Below are positions 8,634-17,734 of a stretch of DNA of 64,000 bases, piece after piece; within the stretch, counting starts at the first letter, position 1; the number at the start of each line of letters is the position of its first letter. The stretch covers positions 94,272-158,271 of the forward strand of contig DATLJS010000060.1 of assembly GCA_035538795.1 (NCBI GenBank). The letters run 5' to 3'. The notes under the pieces were generated by a model, which made no database searches, was not told the origin of the DNA, and saw only the letters and a list, made by a program, of their open reading frames with translations. Made by a program: the position numbers and the translations under genes. Origin of the DNA: JAJZGK01 sp035538795 (GTDB lineage Bacteria; Pseudomonadota; Alphaproteobacteria; Rhodospirillales; Magnetospirillaceae).

Positions 8634-9070
8634 CAGACCGCCGCCGGGGTAACGGACTGAGGCGAGGACGGCAGCGGCACCGAACCGGGCAGGACCAGGG
8701 TCGGATCCAGCTTGGCCATGCGAGCCAGCAGTAGATCAGCCACATGCTGATCGGTCAGTCCCAAGGACTTCAGAGCGGCAGGAGCCTGAGCAGCGACAAA
8801 GGACAAACCCAACTGCACAGCGGCATTGCGGGTTTCCACCTTGGCGAAGTCAGCATGACCCAGCAGGGTCATCAGATGACCTTGGGCAAAATTGACCGCT
8901 TCGGTCAGAAGGCCGTCCAATTGCTGGCTCATCTCAGTGTCGGCTGCGATGTTGGCGCGCTTCTTCACCCAAGCCGCGGCCCAGGTGGCGGTAGCGGCCA
9001 GCACGGCGATCAGGAGTTGGGCCAGCAGCGCGGCCAGCGGCGTCAGATCGACAATGGAAGCATGATCCAT
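8633..9070 (-). CDS. Phage holin-like membrane protein (LLH-type)
   Basis: The 145-residue protein starts with a short acidic segment and one transmembrane helix (ALLAQLLIAVLAATATWAAA, about residues 13-32). A basic patch (VKKRANIA) and a long amphipathic helical region with repeated Ala/Leu follow. One N-terminal helix plus a helical cytoplasmic region around QQLDGLLTEAVNFAQ resembles the LLH holin family that lets endolysin cross the inner membrane. I chose the ATG at 9070 because GGAG precedes it; an upstream ATG at 9121 lies within the terminator hairpin. It sits directly after the endolysin gene, and the spanin-like genes follow with overlaps, completing a lysis cassette. Confidence 0.65.
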   Translation of the reverse strand: MDHASIVDLTPLAALLAQLLIAVLAATATWAAAWVKKRANIAADTEMSQQLDGLLTEAVNFAQGHLMTLLGHADFAKVETRNAAVQLGLSFVAAQAPAALKSLGLTDQHVADLLLARMAKLDPTLVLPGSVPLPSSPQSVTPAAV

Positions 9071-9096
9071 AGAGAATCTCCTTAAACTGCAGACAT

Positions 9097-9128
9097 GAAA
9101 AAACCGCCGGGCGAAAGCCAAACGGCGG
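9097..9128 (-). terminator. Hairpin terminator between endolysin and holin genes
   Basis: On the minus strand CCGCCG and CGGCGG arms enclose an inner GGC-TTTC-GCC hairpin and are followed by TTTTTT. It lies inside a co-directional lysis operon, so read-through or antitermination would be needed to reach the holin. Confidence 0.8.
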
Positions 9129-9156
9129 ATGGGGGCGTGAATTTAGGGCTGCGTGT

Positions 9157-9633
9157 TTACGAGCAGGCCGTCTTCCAGCGGGATAGATAGCCTTCGATGG
9201 TGGCCGCACCACCGGCCGTATTATACCAGCGTTTGTAAAACGCCGCCTGCGCCGGAATGTCACCTGCCGCCGGAAGAGTTTCCGGGCAACGGTAGTACAG
9301 CAGCCGAGCCATCGCAGCGGCATAAAGCATATTGCCCGCCATCTGGTTCAACCGTCCCATCCCAGACACCAGCAGAGATGAAGTTTTTACGGACAGATCG
9401 ACGTGATGCGGCAGAAAACTGCTCCACAAGTCGTCATGGGTCCGCGGCTCCATCTGAAAAATACCGATGGCGGGTCCCAGTCCCAGTTGATGCAAATAAA
9501 CGCCGCCAAGGCTCTCCTGCAAGGCGGTGCCCAGAAGCAACTCCTCGGCTGCCTGACCGCCCAGGCCTATTACCGACAAAGCCGGGGCGATAACCAACTG
9601 GCGTAGATGAACAGGAAGGATACCGGCACTCAT
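9157..9633 (-). CDS. Phage endolysin, lytic transglycosylase-like
   Basis: This 158-residue protein is predicted to cut peptidoglycan glycan strands during lysis. The N-terminal half holds an SLT-like active-site pattern: the presumed catalytic Glu in LQESLGG, followed by GLGPAIGIFQMEPRTHDDLW, where the G-x-FQ-x-E segment matches the second conserved motif of this fold. Aromatic and Trp residues follow toward the C terminus (YKRWYNTAG). No signal peptide is seen, so it would depend on the downstream holin. Its ATG overlaps the upstream stop (ATGA at 9633-9630); an in-frame start at 9654 is less likely. Phages in alphaproteobacteria often carry such small transglycosylases after the tail genes. 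Confidence 0.75.
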   Translation of the reverse strand: MSAGILPVHLRQLVIAPALSVIGLGGQAAEELLLGTALQESLGGVYLHQLGLGPAIGIFQMEPRTHDDLWSSFLPHHVDLSVKTSSLLVSGMGRLNQMAGNMLYAAAMARLLYYRCPETLPAAGDIPAQAAFYKRWYNTAGGAATIEGYLSRWKTACS

Positions 9634-9944
9634 GGCGCCCCCTTTCCGCCGCAAGGGGTGACGATCGCATCCAATTTACCTTCGATGCGGCTCAAACGGC
9701 CGTCAAGCCGTTCCTCCAACGACCTTAAATCATCCGTTTTGACAAAACGGCGCTCACACTCCACCTGATGACGCTGCAACCAAGTTCGCAATTCGTGAAT
9801 CGCGTCCCAGACATTGTCGTGATGAGTAGCTTCGCCATCCTGGTGCTTGTCCAGACGCGTCCACAGCAGAAAGAAGCCTCCTCCTAAAAGCGGCAGCATC
9901 ACTACCGTCAAGACGCTCCAAACAGAAATACTTTCGGCTCCCAT
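9630..9944 (-). CDS. Small membrane-anchored coiled-coil phage protein
   Basis: About 104 residues with one N-terminal transmembrane segment (VLTVVMLPLLGGGFFLLW) and then a charged, heptad-like helix (DDLRSLEERLDGRLSRIEGKL). This layout is common for a small gene just before the endolysin in siphoviruses, where such proteins are sometimes lysis regulators or XhlA-like. GGAGG upstream suits the ATG at 9944 better than the ATG at 9947, which overlaps the previous stop. Function is not established from sequence. Confidence 0.6.
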   Translation of the reverse strand: MGAESISVWSVLTVVMLPLLGGGFFLLWTRLDKHQDGEATHHDNVWDAIHELRTWLQRHQVECERRFVKTDDLRSLEERLDGRLSRIEGKLDAIVTPCGGKGAP

Positions 9945-10288
9945 CATAGGGCCTCCTGTCCACGGATAACGCGGCGGTTGTTTATTTTCGTCAATAAAGG
10001 CCTAGGGAGGTCGCCTTTAGCGATGACACCTTTAGCAATCAATAGAACGGCGAGATCTTCCAGGCCGCGACTCATGGATGCGTCGGATCCTTGAAGATTC
10101 AAGCGTTCAACGCTCTGCTGGATACCCGCTGCTTTGGCCGCAGCATCCCGCTCGGCATTCGAAATCCAGCCGCCATTGCCATCGGGATCGTATGTATCAT
10201 CGGGACGCGGATCCGTCGGTTTGTCGCCAGAACTGCGCCGCTCACCGATATAATAGCCGCTCTCTGCACTCATGAAATAGCCGAACAT
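9944..10288 (-). CDS. Small phage protein after the tail fibre, function unknown
   Basis: The product is about 114 residues, hydrophilic, without membrane segments. It starts with a Gly/Asp/Pro-rich stretch (DKPTDPRPDDTYDPDGNGGW), then an Ala-rich helix, and ends with a compact segment (LAVLLIAKGVIAKGDLPRPL). Starts at 10297 and 10273 are alternatives. It overlaps the end of the fibre gene by a few bases and the next gene by ATGA, so it is translationally coupled within the operon. The position just after a fibre suggests a fibre-assembly or capping role, but no family was recognised. Confidence 0.55.
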   Translation of the reverse strand: MFGYFMSAESGYYIGERRSSGDKPTDPRPDDTYDPDGNGGWISNAERDAAAKAAGIQQSVERLNLQGSDASMSRGLEDLAVLLIAKGVIAKGDLPRPLLTKINNRRVIRGQEAL

Positions 10289-10290
10289 GA

Positions 10291-12636
10291 TCACCATCCT
10301 CTCTCAACCACAGCTCCGAATCGCCAATTTGCTGCCGTGACAGTCGTGGGCCCTCCCCCCGCTTTTTGGGGAATAATGCAAGTATAGACGGCGGCCGAGG
10401 TCCAACTGATCGTGTTGCGATCCATCGCCGGCGCCGTCTGAGTGAAGTGCCAGTTGGTATCGACGCCGCCAACCCAGGGCAACCGGGTTCCTGGGGAGTA
10501 ACCAAGCTCGGCGGTGATACATTCGAGGTAAATCATCGGCGCGGCTACGGGCTTAGAACCGACGTTGTGATTAAGGGAAATGCTGGTGTTGACGCCGGGG
10601 ATCGTTCCGACAAGCCCGGAATCGCAATACCCCCGAAACACATAGCTGACGACACTATTGACTGTCGCCAACCCGGCGATGGCCTCGCCCAGATAGAGCT
10701 TATTCGAGGCAGAAAATGCCGGGTTATTTCCGGCCACAGCACTGGCGGCGTTCGGAGTCCGCATCACCATGCTGGTGACGTCGAACCAATCCGAGGCATA
10801 ACCAGGAACGCCGAACGAGGATAGAGCAGTCTGAGGAACGAAGGTACTCCCGGCAGGGTGACGGCAATATGGCAAGAATTCGAAGCCCTGCACATTGCCC
10901 GTGAAATATACATTCGAACTGCCGGCGACAGCGCCAATGCCAATAGTAATACCCGTTCCGGCACAAATCCTGGCCGTCGAGGTGATGCTCTGGTCCATCA
11001 CGCCATCAAGGTACAGGTAATATTTCCCGGCGACCGGATCGTACGTGAATTCGAGATCATGCCAACCAACCGTGACGCTGCCCGTACCGTTGGTGTTGCT
11101 GGCAATGTCCCAGCCAGTTCCGTTGGAGGAGGCGTACAAGCAGGTTTTGCCGGCGCTGGTTACACCCAGCGACAAGCCGTAAAGAGAGGTGTTGACACAA
11201 TACATCAGCCCCATGTTCGCCAGAGAGGCGACATAGAATGGGATATGGATGGTAAAAGCCCCATTCGGACTGCTGCTGAGAGAGGTAATGGAAACCGTCT
11301 TGATGTAGGAGGATGCCGATCCAGTCAGCACTGCGGAATAGGTGCCGCTATATTTCGGACTGGCATTGGAAAACGTTACCCCCGCACTCGTCCAGGCATT
11401 GCCGAAATCATCCAGGATGGAGTTGTTCAAATCCAGCTTGGCCTGAGCCGCTTGATTATAAGCCGGCCCATATTGCGGCGGCGCCAAGGTCGAACCACCG
11501 CCGACTGCTCCCGCCGTGGCTCGGCTGGCATAGAGATACGATAAATTGTTGGCCGGCAGGGCACCAAAGAAGCCCGCGACATCCGCCGTCATCCGCTCGA
11601 CGTAATCGATAGCGCCGACAGAGCCAAAACCGGCGGCGAATGCCAGAACCAATGGTGATGCGGAGGCCAGCAAAGATGGAGACAATCCTGCTCCACTCGA
11701 AATAAAGACGGCTTTTCCCGAACTGTCGGCAGCGCCGCTCAAAGCCGTCTGCCGCACCGGCACCGATGCGGCAACTGAAGCCTTGACCACGGCCGCCTGA
11801 TAGGAAATGCACTGCCAGTTCCCCCCTCCCAACGACAAGAACTGAGCGGTATCCCCCGCCGATGCAACGATATTTGCCGCTCCTGGCAGAATGAGCGATA
11901 CGGCGTTATGGATTAGCGTCAAAGAGTTCGAGAACAGCAGGGTATAAATAATGCCTGCCGGCGCACTGCCGCCAAAGCTCGTGATAGCGATGGTTCCCGT
12001 GACACTGACGGTACGGGTCGTGGCGGTTCCCAAATCAAGAACTGCGGCCGAAGCCTGAACGGAAAGTCCGTAAGCCGCCGGCAACACCATCACCGTGAAA
12101 GTGCCTGCCGCATCGGTGACGACCTGGGCCAGATACCCCTTGGGTAAAACCACGCTGCCACTGGAAGTGCCGTTCAAGCTGTCGCCGCCATTGGCCAGCT
12201 GAATGGTCACACCGCCCGCCTTGGCAAAAACCGACACCATCCAGTTGGTGCTGAGCGTATTGCTGGCCGGCAGCGTCAGCGTCGTCACCGCCGATGCCAC
12301 CAGCAGCTGGCCGTTCATGGACAACGACGCCGTAACGCCACCCGCCACAGCGCTGGTACCGGCAGAACCGACCGGACTGAAAACGCCGTTGGTCTCGTCG
12401 ATACTCCCCAACAAGATCCAGGCATCATCGGCCTGGTTCCGCAGATAGAGTTTGTTCTGGGCGGTGTCGTGCCACATCAGTCCGGCAAGACTGCCCAATC
12501 CGAGGACAGAAGCCGTGGGCGCGGTACTGCCGCTGAACAAGCTGGCCAAACTGGCCAAGGCGCCGTTCACCCCCACGACCATATCCAGTCCCTTCAGCGG
12601 TGAAGAGGTGGAAATCTGCAAGACGTTTTGTGTCAT
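10291..12636 (-). CDS. Phage tail fibre with LamG/concanavalin-like domain
   Basis: A 781-residue structural protein, very rich in Ala, Gly, Ser, Thr and Val with few charged residues, typical of beta-rich fibres. The first 60 residues resemble a tail-attachment segment; the middle repeats short beta strands (for example TLTLPASNTLSTNW). A jelly-roll LamG-like domain lies around 430-590, with the YYLYLDGVMDQSI strand pair characteristic of concanavalin-like folds. That domain probably binds a host glycan and decides host range. The gene follows the tip attachment gene with a three-base gap and has AAGGA within the end of that gene. The base composition is a little lower in GC than the head genes, as expected for a module often exchanged between phages. 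Confidence 0.8.
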   Translation of the reverse strand: MTQNVLQISTSSPLKGLDMVVGVNGALASLASLFSGSTAPTASVLGLGSLAGLMWHDTAQNKLYLRNQADDAWILLGSIDETNGVFSPVGSAGTSAVAGGVTASLSMNGQLLVASAVTTLTLPASNTLSTNWMVSVFAKAGGVTIQLANGGDSLNGTSSGSVVLPKGYLAQVVTDAAGTFTVMVLPAAYGLSVQASAAVLDLGTATTRTVSVTGTIAITSFGGSAPAGIIYTLLFSNSLTLIHNAVSLILPGAANIVASAGDTAQFLSLGGGNWQCISYQAAVVKASVAASVPVRQTALSGAADSSGKAVFISSGAGLSPSLLASASPLVLAFAAGFGSVGAIDYVERMTADVAGFFGALPANNLSYLYASRATAGAVGGGSTLAPPQYGPAYNQAAQAKLDLNNSILDDFGNAWTSAGVTFSNASPKYSGTYSAVLTGSASSYIKTVSITSLSSSPNGAFTIHIPFYVASLANMGLMYCVNTSLYGLSLGVTSAGKTCLYASSNGTGWDIASNTNGTGSVTVGWHDLEFTYDPVAGKYYLYLDGVMDQSITSTARICAGTGITIGIGAVAGSSNVYFTGNVQGFEFLPYCRHPAGSTFVPQTALSSFGVPGYASDWFDVTSMVMRTPNAASAVAGNNPAFSASNKLYLGEAIAGLATVNSVVSYVFRGYCDSGLVGTIPGVNTSISLNHNVGSKPVAAPMIYLECITAELGYSPGTRLPWVGGVDTNWHFTQTAPAMDRNTISWTSAAVYTCIIPQKAGGGPTTVTAANWRFGAVVERGW

Positions 12637-12639
12637 GGA

Positions 12640-15600
12640 TCAATATCCTTGCGCGATAATGTTGACGGTGCGGACAACGGCTTGACCGCCATTGAGCACC
12701 TGGATGAAAAAGCCGCTTTTGGTCAGTTCGGAGATAACCGGCGTGTCGGCGGAATCGCCGTTCAGCACGGTAGCCAACACATTGGGAGCGTCCTCGCCGT
12801 TGGGACCGCCGTTGAAAGCCGCAGCCGGATTGCCGCCCAAACCGTCGGTGAAATTGACCTGCAGGCCGGAAATCGGCACCGCCAAGCCGGTGAAACTGTC
12901 CAGCCGGTCCGGCACATCCACCAGAAACGAGAAGCCCTCGACCACCGGCACCGCTGTGACATCCCGGGTAGACACCAGCAGGCGGGCGTCATAAGCCCTG
13001 GCCAAATAGCTGCCGGCCGTCCAGCTTTGCCAGTCGCCCCACGCCACCGCGTCCTGAGACAGGCGGATTTGCGGAGAAACACTGACCGAAGGCCCAAGAT
13101 TGACCCCGCAGACATCCTGCAAGAGCAACACATCCCTTTCGAACCGTAAATCCTGACGGCAGGGCTGCCCCATGGCTTGAACATTGATGGCGACAGGGCA
13201 ATTGACGATCCGCCCAACATCGATCCGATGTTTCTCGGGAATGGTGTAAGTCCCCGAGATTTCTGCACCGTCGCCGTAAATCACATCGGCCAGAGACGGA
13301 ATATCGACATCCGAAAGATCGGCCGCCCCAGACATCTGCAAATAACCATGCACGACGCTCAGGCCGGACTTCGCACCGCTCCACCCCGTGGCCCATTCGT
13401 CATGACTGGCAATGACGTTGCTGACGATCTGGGCACCAGATACCGAAATCATGGCGGGAACCGCCGAATAGATTTCGTAGCCGTCGGCCACGGTAAAATG
13501 CGCCGCCACCCAATAAACGCCGTCACCCGCAGTCGGAGCCTGAGGTACCGAGGTGCGGCGGATGAAGACGGCGCTGTTCCAGCTCGCCCCCTTGCGGATC
13601 TCGAAATCGGGGCTGCGCTCGTCGCTGATGGAATCCCATGTCAATTGCGCAATGCCGGAAACATAAGCACAGCTCAGACCGGTGATGTTCGGCAAAGGCA
13701 GTGTCAGCGCGCTGCCCTGAACCGTGAAGCTGTATGGCGCAACGTCGGCCAGGCTTTGCTCCGCCCCGCCGAACAAATTGAACGAGGTGAACTTGATCTG
13801 CAGCGTCTTGCCGATATGGGCGGCGGTGAAGGCATATTTGAAAATGCCGCCGTCCAGACGGGCGAATTGGCTGCCTTCGGCATGGCTCGACACCGTCGAA
13901 CCATAGGCACCGCGATAAAGGGTACTCAGGCGGTAACCGTGGGGAGAAACCAATTCGGCGTCCTGGAACGACAGCAACTCGCCATCGACATAGCAAAGGG
14001 TATTGTAGGCGGCGGCATCCACTGCCGAGCAGCCGCTGAGGGTGGAGCGAGACAGGGACAGGTCCACCTGAAAAGCGTTGATCACGTCCAAGCTGCCGCC
14101 TGCGGCCAAGGCGGTGGACAACACCCCCTGGCGGGCCCGCAAGGTGATGGAACCGATGCTGGCGTAGGTTTCGCCATCAGCGGACACCCAGACGTTGGCC
14201 CCACCCCAGTTCTCGCCGCCGGAAGCCGCCACCCACAATTCCAAAGCCCCGCCGGTCAGCGCCGACGGTGGCTCAAACATCACGGGGGGACTGATGTCGC
14301 CGGGAAAAGCTCCGTAATCAGCACGATAGCCAAGAGACGCCTGTAACGGCCGCTCCACCGCCACGGCGACGGCTCCAGGCACGGCTTCGGCCTTGACGCG
14401 AAAGACGGTGTCGTCTTCCTCTTCGATTTCCAGAATTCGTACCGGCGTGGCGCTCAAACCCTGGTCGATATCGCTCAAGGCGACGATGTCCATGGGTTTG
14501 AGCAAAGCCGCCAGCCCGCCCATCCGCCATTCGTAGGTGGCGACGATGTTGGTGCTGCGGGCTAGCAGCAGATCGGCCACCGTTTGCGCCACGGTTCCGG
14601 AAGTGAATTCGTGTGCGGTGGCGCTGCTGTCGGCCCGCAGGCCGTAGCGGGAGATATGGGCCGGATCCTCGCTGGTGACCACCGTCAGGGCATAAGCGTT
14701 GGAGCGGTCGGTATATTCCAGAGTGATGCGATTCTTGGCGTCGGCAGGGTCCTTGCGCGTCACCGTCAGCGGTGGCTCATCCTCCTCTGTATGCAGCATG
14801 ATGCTGTCGTCGATGCTCATCACCGGCGTCAGGTCGGGGCTATAGGTCGCGATGGTGCCGTCCATACGGGTCGCGCTGACCGTGCTGTCGGCATAAGGAA
14901 CGATGGTCAGCGTGCCGGCGGCCCAAACGGCTTCTGCCTGGGTCATTTTCAGCCAGCCCTGCAAGACCGAGCGGGCATCCTGGGCCTGATCCAGGGATAC
15001 CGACATGGTGATGCCCAACGCCTCGCACCACAGGGCGTAGTCTGAAAGGTCGGCCAGCCGTGCGGTGGGAAAGGACGCGCCATAGACGTCGTTGACCAGC
15101 AAATCGTAGAAGCAATAAGCAGGCGAAGTATCGAAGGCGTAATTGCCGGAAATATTGTTCAACGAACCCAACTGAGCGGCGATTTTCTGCTTACCCGTAT
15201 CCGCAGGAGCCGTTTTCAAGCTCGACAGGTCGATGGAATGGCTGACGCCGGACAACGCATAGACAGACGCCGCCGGCCCCTTCCCCAACACCTCATAGGT
15301 GATGTTGGGCAGATTGTAGCTGCTGCCCAGATCGACGGCGCTGATGCCCACATAGGCCAGCCCCGGATAATGCAAAGCCTGATCCGCATGTTTGGACGAC
15401 AGATAGCTCCAGGGTTCCTGATCCACGTCCCCTTGCTTGAGCAGGGCGTTGCCGGGCACCGACGACAGGCTGTAAAGATTTTTCTCCCACCAGATCCGGG
15501 CCACGTCGACCACCTTGCCGGCACTGACGGCGAAGGCGATGGCGGTCTGATAGGTGTAATCGACCGAACTGCTGCTTCCTCCTCCGCCACCTTTGCCTCC

Positions 15601-15792
15601 GCCGCTGGCGCTGCTGCTGTAATGGGGAATCGAAGTGAAATCGCCGTACCAAATCAGATTTCCGGCCACTTTCTGGGTGCCGTAGACCACAGGCACCACG
15701 GCGCCCTGGGTCGACGTCTGAACCTGAAGGTCCGTGACCGTGCTCTGGGTTTGGGCCTGGGTCTTTTTCCCTCCGCCGAACAGCGTGCTCAT
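12640..15792 (-). CDS. Tail tip attachment / host specificity protein (GTA-like, gpJ-type)
   Basis: A 1050-residue central tail tip protein. It begins with a segment shared by GTA-like tip proteins (VPVVYGTQKVAGNLIWYGDF) and a flexible Gly/Ser stretch (about residues 65-85). The middle includes phage-tail beta domains; residues near 380-480 (MDIVALSDIDQGL, VRILEIEEEDD) resemble the receptor-binding baseplate fold, and later parts contain fibronectin-like strands (PNITGLSCAYVSGIAQLTWD). Such proteins bind the cell and close the tail tube. The ATG at 15792 overlaps the NlpC/P60 gene stop (ATGA). The order DUF2460, DUF2163, NlpC/P60, tip protein is the same as at the end of the Rhodobacter GTA cluster, so the tail tip module is GTA-like. 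Confidence 0.85.
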   Translation of the reverse strand: MSTLFGGGKKTQAQTQSTVTDLQVQTSTQGAVVPVVYGTQKVAGNLIWYGDFTSIPHYSSSASGGGKGGGGGSSSSVDYTYQTAIAFAVSAGKVVDVARIWWEKNLYSLSSVPGNALLKQGDVDQEPWSYLSSKHADQALHYPGLAYVGISAVDLGSSYNLPNITYEVLGKGPAASVYALSGVSHSIDLSSLKTAPADTGKQKIAAQLGSLNNISGNYAFDTSPAYCFYDLLVNDVYGASFPTARLADLSDYALWCEALGITMSVSLDQAQDARSVLQGWLKMTQAEAVWAAGTLTIVPYADSTVSATRMDGTIATYSPDLTPVMSIDDSIMLHTEEDEPPLTVTRKDPADAKNRITLEYTDRSNAYALTVVTSEDPAHISRYGLRADSSATAHEFTSGTVAQTVADLLLARSTNIVATYEWRMGGLAALLKPMDIVALSDIDQGLSATPVRILEIEEEDDTVFRVKAEAVPGAVAVAVERPLQASLGYRADYGAFPGDISPPVMFEPPSALTGGALELWVAASGGENWGGANVWVSADGETYASIGSITLRARQGVLSTALAAGGSLDVINAFQVDLSLSRSTLSGCSAVDAAAYNTLCYVDGELLSFQDAELVSPHGYRLSTLYRGAYGSTVSSHAEGSQFARLDGGIFKYAFTAAHIGKTLQIKFTSFNLFGGAEQSLADVAPYSFTVQGSALTLPLPNITGLSCAYVSGIAQLTWDSISDERSPDFEIRKGASWNSAVFIRRTSVPQAPTAGDGVYWVAAHFTVADGYEIYSAVPAMISVSGAQIVSNVIASHDEWATGWSGAKSGLSVVHGYLQMSGAADLSDVDIPSLADVIYGDGAEISGTYTIPEKHRIDVGRIVNCPVAINVQAMGQPCRQDLRFERDVLLLQDVCGVNLGPSVSVSPQIRLSQDAVAWGDWQSWTAGSYLARAYDARLLVSTRDVTAVPVVEGFSFLVDVPDRLDSFTGLAVPISGLQVNFTDGLGGNPAAAFNGGPNGEDAPNVLATVLNGDSADTPVISELTKSGFFIQVLNGGQAVVRTVNIIAQGY

Positions 15793-16250
15793 GGCCGCTT
15801 CCTCCAAAGGCTGTAGAAATGCCGTTCACGCGGCCGGCCGTCTTGGCGCTGACGCAGCAGCGAAGGGGATTCGCCGTCGTCCAGCACCACGCCGACGCGG
15901 ACCACGGCATGAATGATCCGGGGCCAATCGAGCACGATGGCGCCGTGCGCCAGACAGCGGCCGAAACGCCACAGCACCAGATCGCCGGGATGCGGCGCCT
16001 CCACCTCGGCGGCATGCTCCAGCACCTGAGCGAGATAACGCTCGCCTCCCTGGTGCAAATTCCAATCCATGGGATAGAAGGCCACTTCCTGGCGGGGAAT
16101 CAGGCCGCAGGCTTCATAGATTTCGGCAGGCAGCATGGCACAGTCGACGCCGACGCCTTTCAGCCGTCCCATATGATGATAGGGCGTGCCCAGCCAGCTT
16201 TGCGCCTCGGCCGCCACGGCCCGGCGTTGTTGTCGTTCCAATTCTGTCAT
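15789..16250 (-). CDS. NlpC/P60 tail-associated cell wall peptidase
   Basis: A 153-residue cysteine peptidase thought to open a local hole in the peptidoglycan when the tail engages. The catalytic Cys is in GVGVDCAMLP (about residue 36) and the His in LAHGAIVLDWP (about residue 101), the usual NlpC/P60 spacing. The segment SWLGTPYHHMGR, ahead of the Cys, is also typical. It matches the cell wall peptidase of gene transfer agents and related phages. GGGAG precedes the ATG, the upstream DUF2163 gene ends 25 bases away, and its stop overlaps the next gene start (ATGA). Confidence 0.9.
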   Translation of the reverse strand: MTELERQQRRAVAAEAQSWLGTPYHHMGRLKGVGVDCAMLPAEIYEACGLIPRQEVAFYPMDWNLHQGGERYLAQVLEHAAEVEAPHPGDLVLWRFGRCLAHGAIVLDWPRIIHAVVRVGVVLDDGESPSLLRQRQDGRPRERHFYSLWRKRP

Positions 16251-16274
16251 GGGAGCTCCCTGAAAAAGGCAGCG

Positions 16275-17153
16275 TCAGGTGGCGGTGTCCGCCGTCGGGA
16301 TATAGGGCATGCCGCCGAAACGGCTGGCGTTGTTGAAGACGGCCGAGCAACTGGCCCCCGACGTGCCGGGCATCAGCTTGTCGCAGCCGGGGTAGAGAGT
16401 GAAGGCGTCCCCGGCCTCGGGAGACCAGGGCAAGGGGCCGTTCAGAACCAGGATACCGCCGGTCTGGGCGCGAACGCCCCGACAAACCCCTTTGTTGACG
16501 CCGCTGATGAAGCTGACCCAACCCAACGCCCAGGTGCCGTCAGCGTCGGAAACATCGGTCTTCAAGGTAGCGGTGGAGCCTTCGGCCAGCACCGTCCCGT
16601 CCCGACTGTAGCCCGCCACATCGACGCCGCAATGGGAATCCCCCAACATGAAGCGGCAATGGGCCTGATACACCTGGCTGGGCACCTGGGTGTCCAACAG
16701 CGACAGCCAGGACTTGCAGGTGATCTTGACGCCGGTGCGGTCGATGGCGATGTCCGAGGCCAGTCCGACGAAGCGGGTCAGGCTGCCGACCACATTGGCC
16801 GGCGGCCCCCAGCCGTCGATATAAGCCCAATCCAGTTGGATATGCGCCCCGTCCAGCAGTCCCCACTGTACCGCCTGCCGGAACGGCACGCCGTTGATGG
16901 TCATCTCGTTGGCGGTGTCGACCGCCAAGGTCAGGGTGAAGGTGTCGGTTTCCAGCCCGGCCACCAGCCGCAACCTATCGCGGGTGACACGCAGCAGGCC
17001 GTGCGAATAGGTGACGCCGCTGGCCGTCACGTCCATGTCGGCCGACGTCAGGGTCAGCGTCTCCAATCCGACCGGGGCGATGGTGTAAAGGTCGGCCCGG
17101 CCATAGCATCCGCCGGCCAGAAGGGTTTTGAGGATATCCGAGGCATCGGTCAT
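16275..17153 (-). CDS. DUF2163 tail hub protein (GTA gp13 / BR0599 type)
   Basis: The 292-residue protein belongs to the tail hub family at the distal tail of gene transfer agents and lambda-like phages. Family members bind an iron-sulfur cluster through four Cys; candidate ligands here are the two Cys in CRFMLGDSHCGV, one in YPGCDK and one in SGASCSAVFNN. The N-terminal half has beta-rich repeats (LETLTLTSADMDV, TFTLTLAVDT). It is translationally coupled to the DUF2460 gene by ATGA. It lies between that gene and the NlpC/P60 peptidase, exactly as in the GTA cluster, so the tail end of this phage should closely resemble that of a GTA particle. Confidence 0.88.
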   Translation of the reverse strand: MTDASDILKTLLAGGCYGRADLYTIAPVGLETLTLTSADMDVTASGVTYSHGLLRVTRDRLRLVAGLETDTFTLTLAVDTANEMTINGVPFRQAVQWGLLDGAHIQLDWAYIDGWGPPANVVGSLTRFVGLASDIAIDRTGVKITCKSWLSLLDTQVPSQVYQAHCRFMLGDSHCGVDVAGYSRDGTVLAEGSTATLKTDVSDADGTWALGWVSFISGVNKGVCRGVRAQTGGILVLNGPLPWSPEAGDAFTLYPGCDKLMPGTSGASCSAVFNNASRFGGMPYIPTADTAT

Positions 17154-17734
17154 TTCACGCTCACCAGTTCACAGCTTTGCAATTGCCAAAGCCGATGCAT
17201 GAATTGTTCGAACTCCGCTTTGTCGTCGGCGAAACGGACGCGGTAATGAAAGCCGTAGCTTCCCGTCACCGCCAGCCCCGCCGCCGGAGCGGTGGCGAAG
17301 ACCACCTGATTGCCGCTGATGGAGAAAGGAACGGCAACGCCACCGACGGCGAAGCTCATCTCCCTGTCGGCGTCCAGTGCGCCGATCGGCTCCAGATAAC
17401 CGCCGAAGTTGCGCAGGCAGGTAAAGGCGGCGGTCTTGCCGTCTCCCTGCCCCAGCGCCTGCTCGGCAACCATATTGTCGTCGGGATCGAGGTAGAGGAA
17501 ATCCTCGAACTGCCCCTGACGTTGCAGAAAGAAACCCGCCAGTTTCTTCAGCTCGCCGGTGGCGTCGTCGCGCAAAAATTCGTATTTCAGCAGAAAATGC
17601 CAGCGCGGCGCCGACCACAGGGCGATGCGCGTCTCGGCGCCGTTCACCGCCGTCTTGACGATGGTGGAGAATTCCGGAATTTTGGTCACCGACCAGGCTA
17701 GGCCGGGCAGCGTGGGAAAAACGACGTCGCTCAT
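17150..17734 (-). CDS. DUF2460 distal tail protein (GTA gp12 type)
   Basis: A 194-residue distal tail protein of the TIGR02217/DUF2460 type. Visible family features are the N-terminal FPTLPGLAWSVTKIPEFST, the aromatic-rich LLKYEFLRDD, FFLQRQGQFEDFLYLDPDDN, and the C-terminal beta segment ending near FMHRLWQLQSCELVSVK. It should form the ring that joins the tail tube to the hub. The longer open frame extends upstream to 17929, but that part is out-of-frame coding of the tape measure gene. The ATG at 17734 overlaps the tape measure stop (ATGA) and fits the family N terminus. Both its neighbours are the expected ones. Confidence 0.9.
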   Translation of the reverse strand: MSDVVFPTLPGLAWSVTKIPEFSTIVKTAVNGAETRIALWSAPRWHFLLKYEFLRDDATGELKKLAGFFLQRQGQFEDFLYLDPDDNMVAEQALGQGDGKTAAFTCLRNFGGYLEPIGALDADREMSFAVGGVAVPFSISGNQVVFATAPAAGLAVTGSYGFHYRVRFADDKAEFEQFMHRLWQLQSCELVSVK

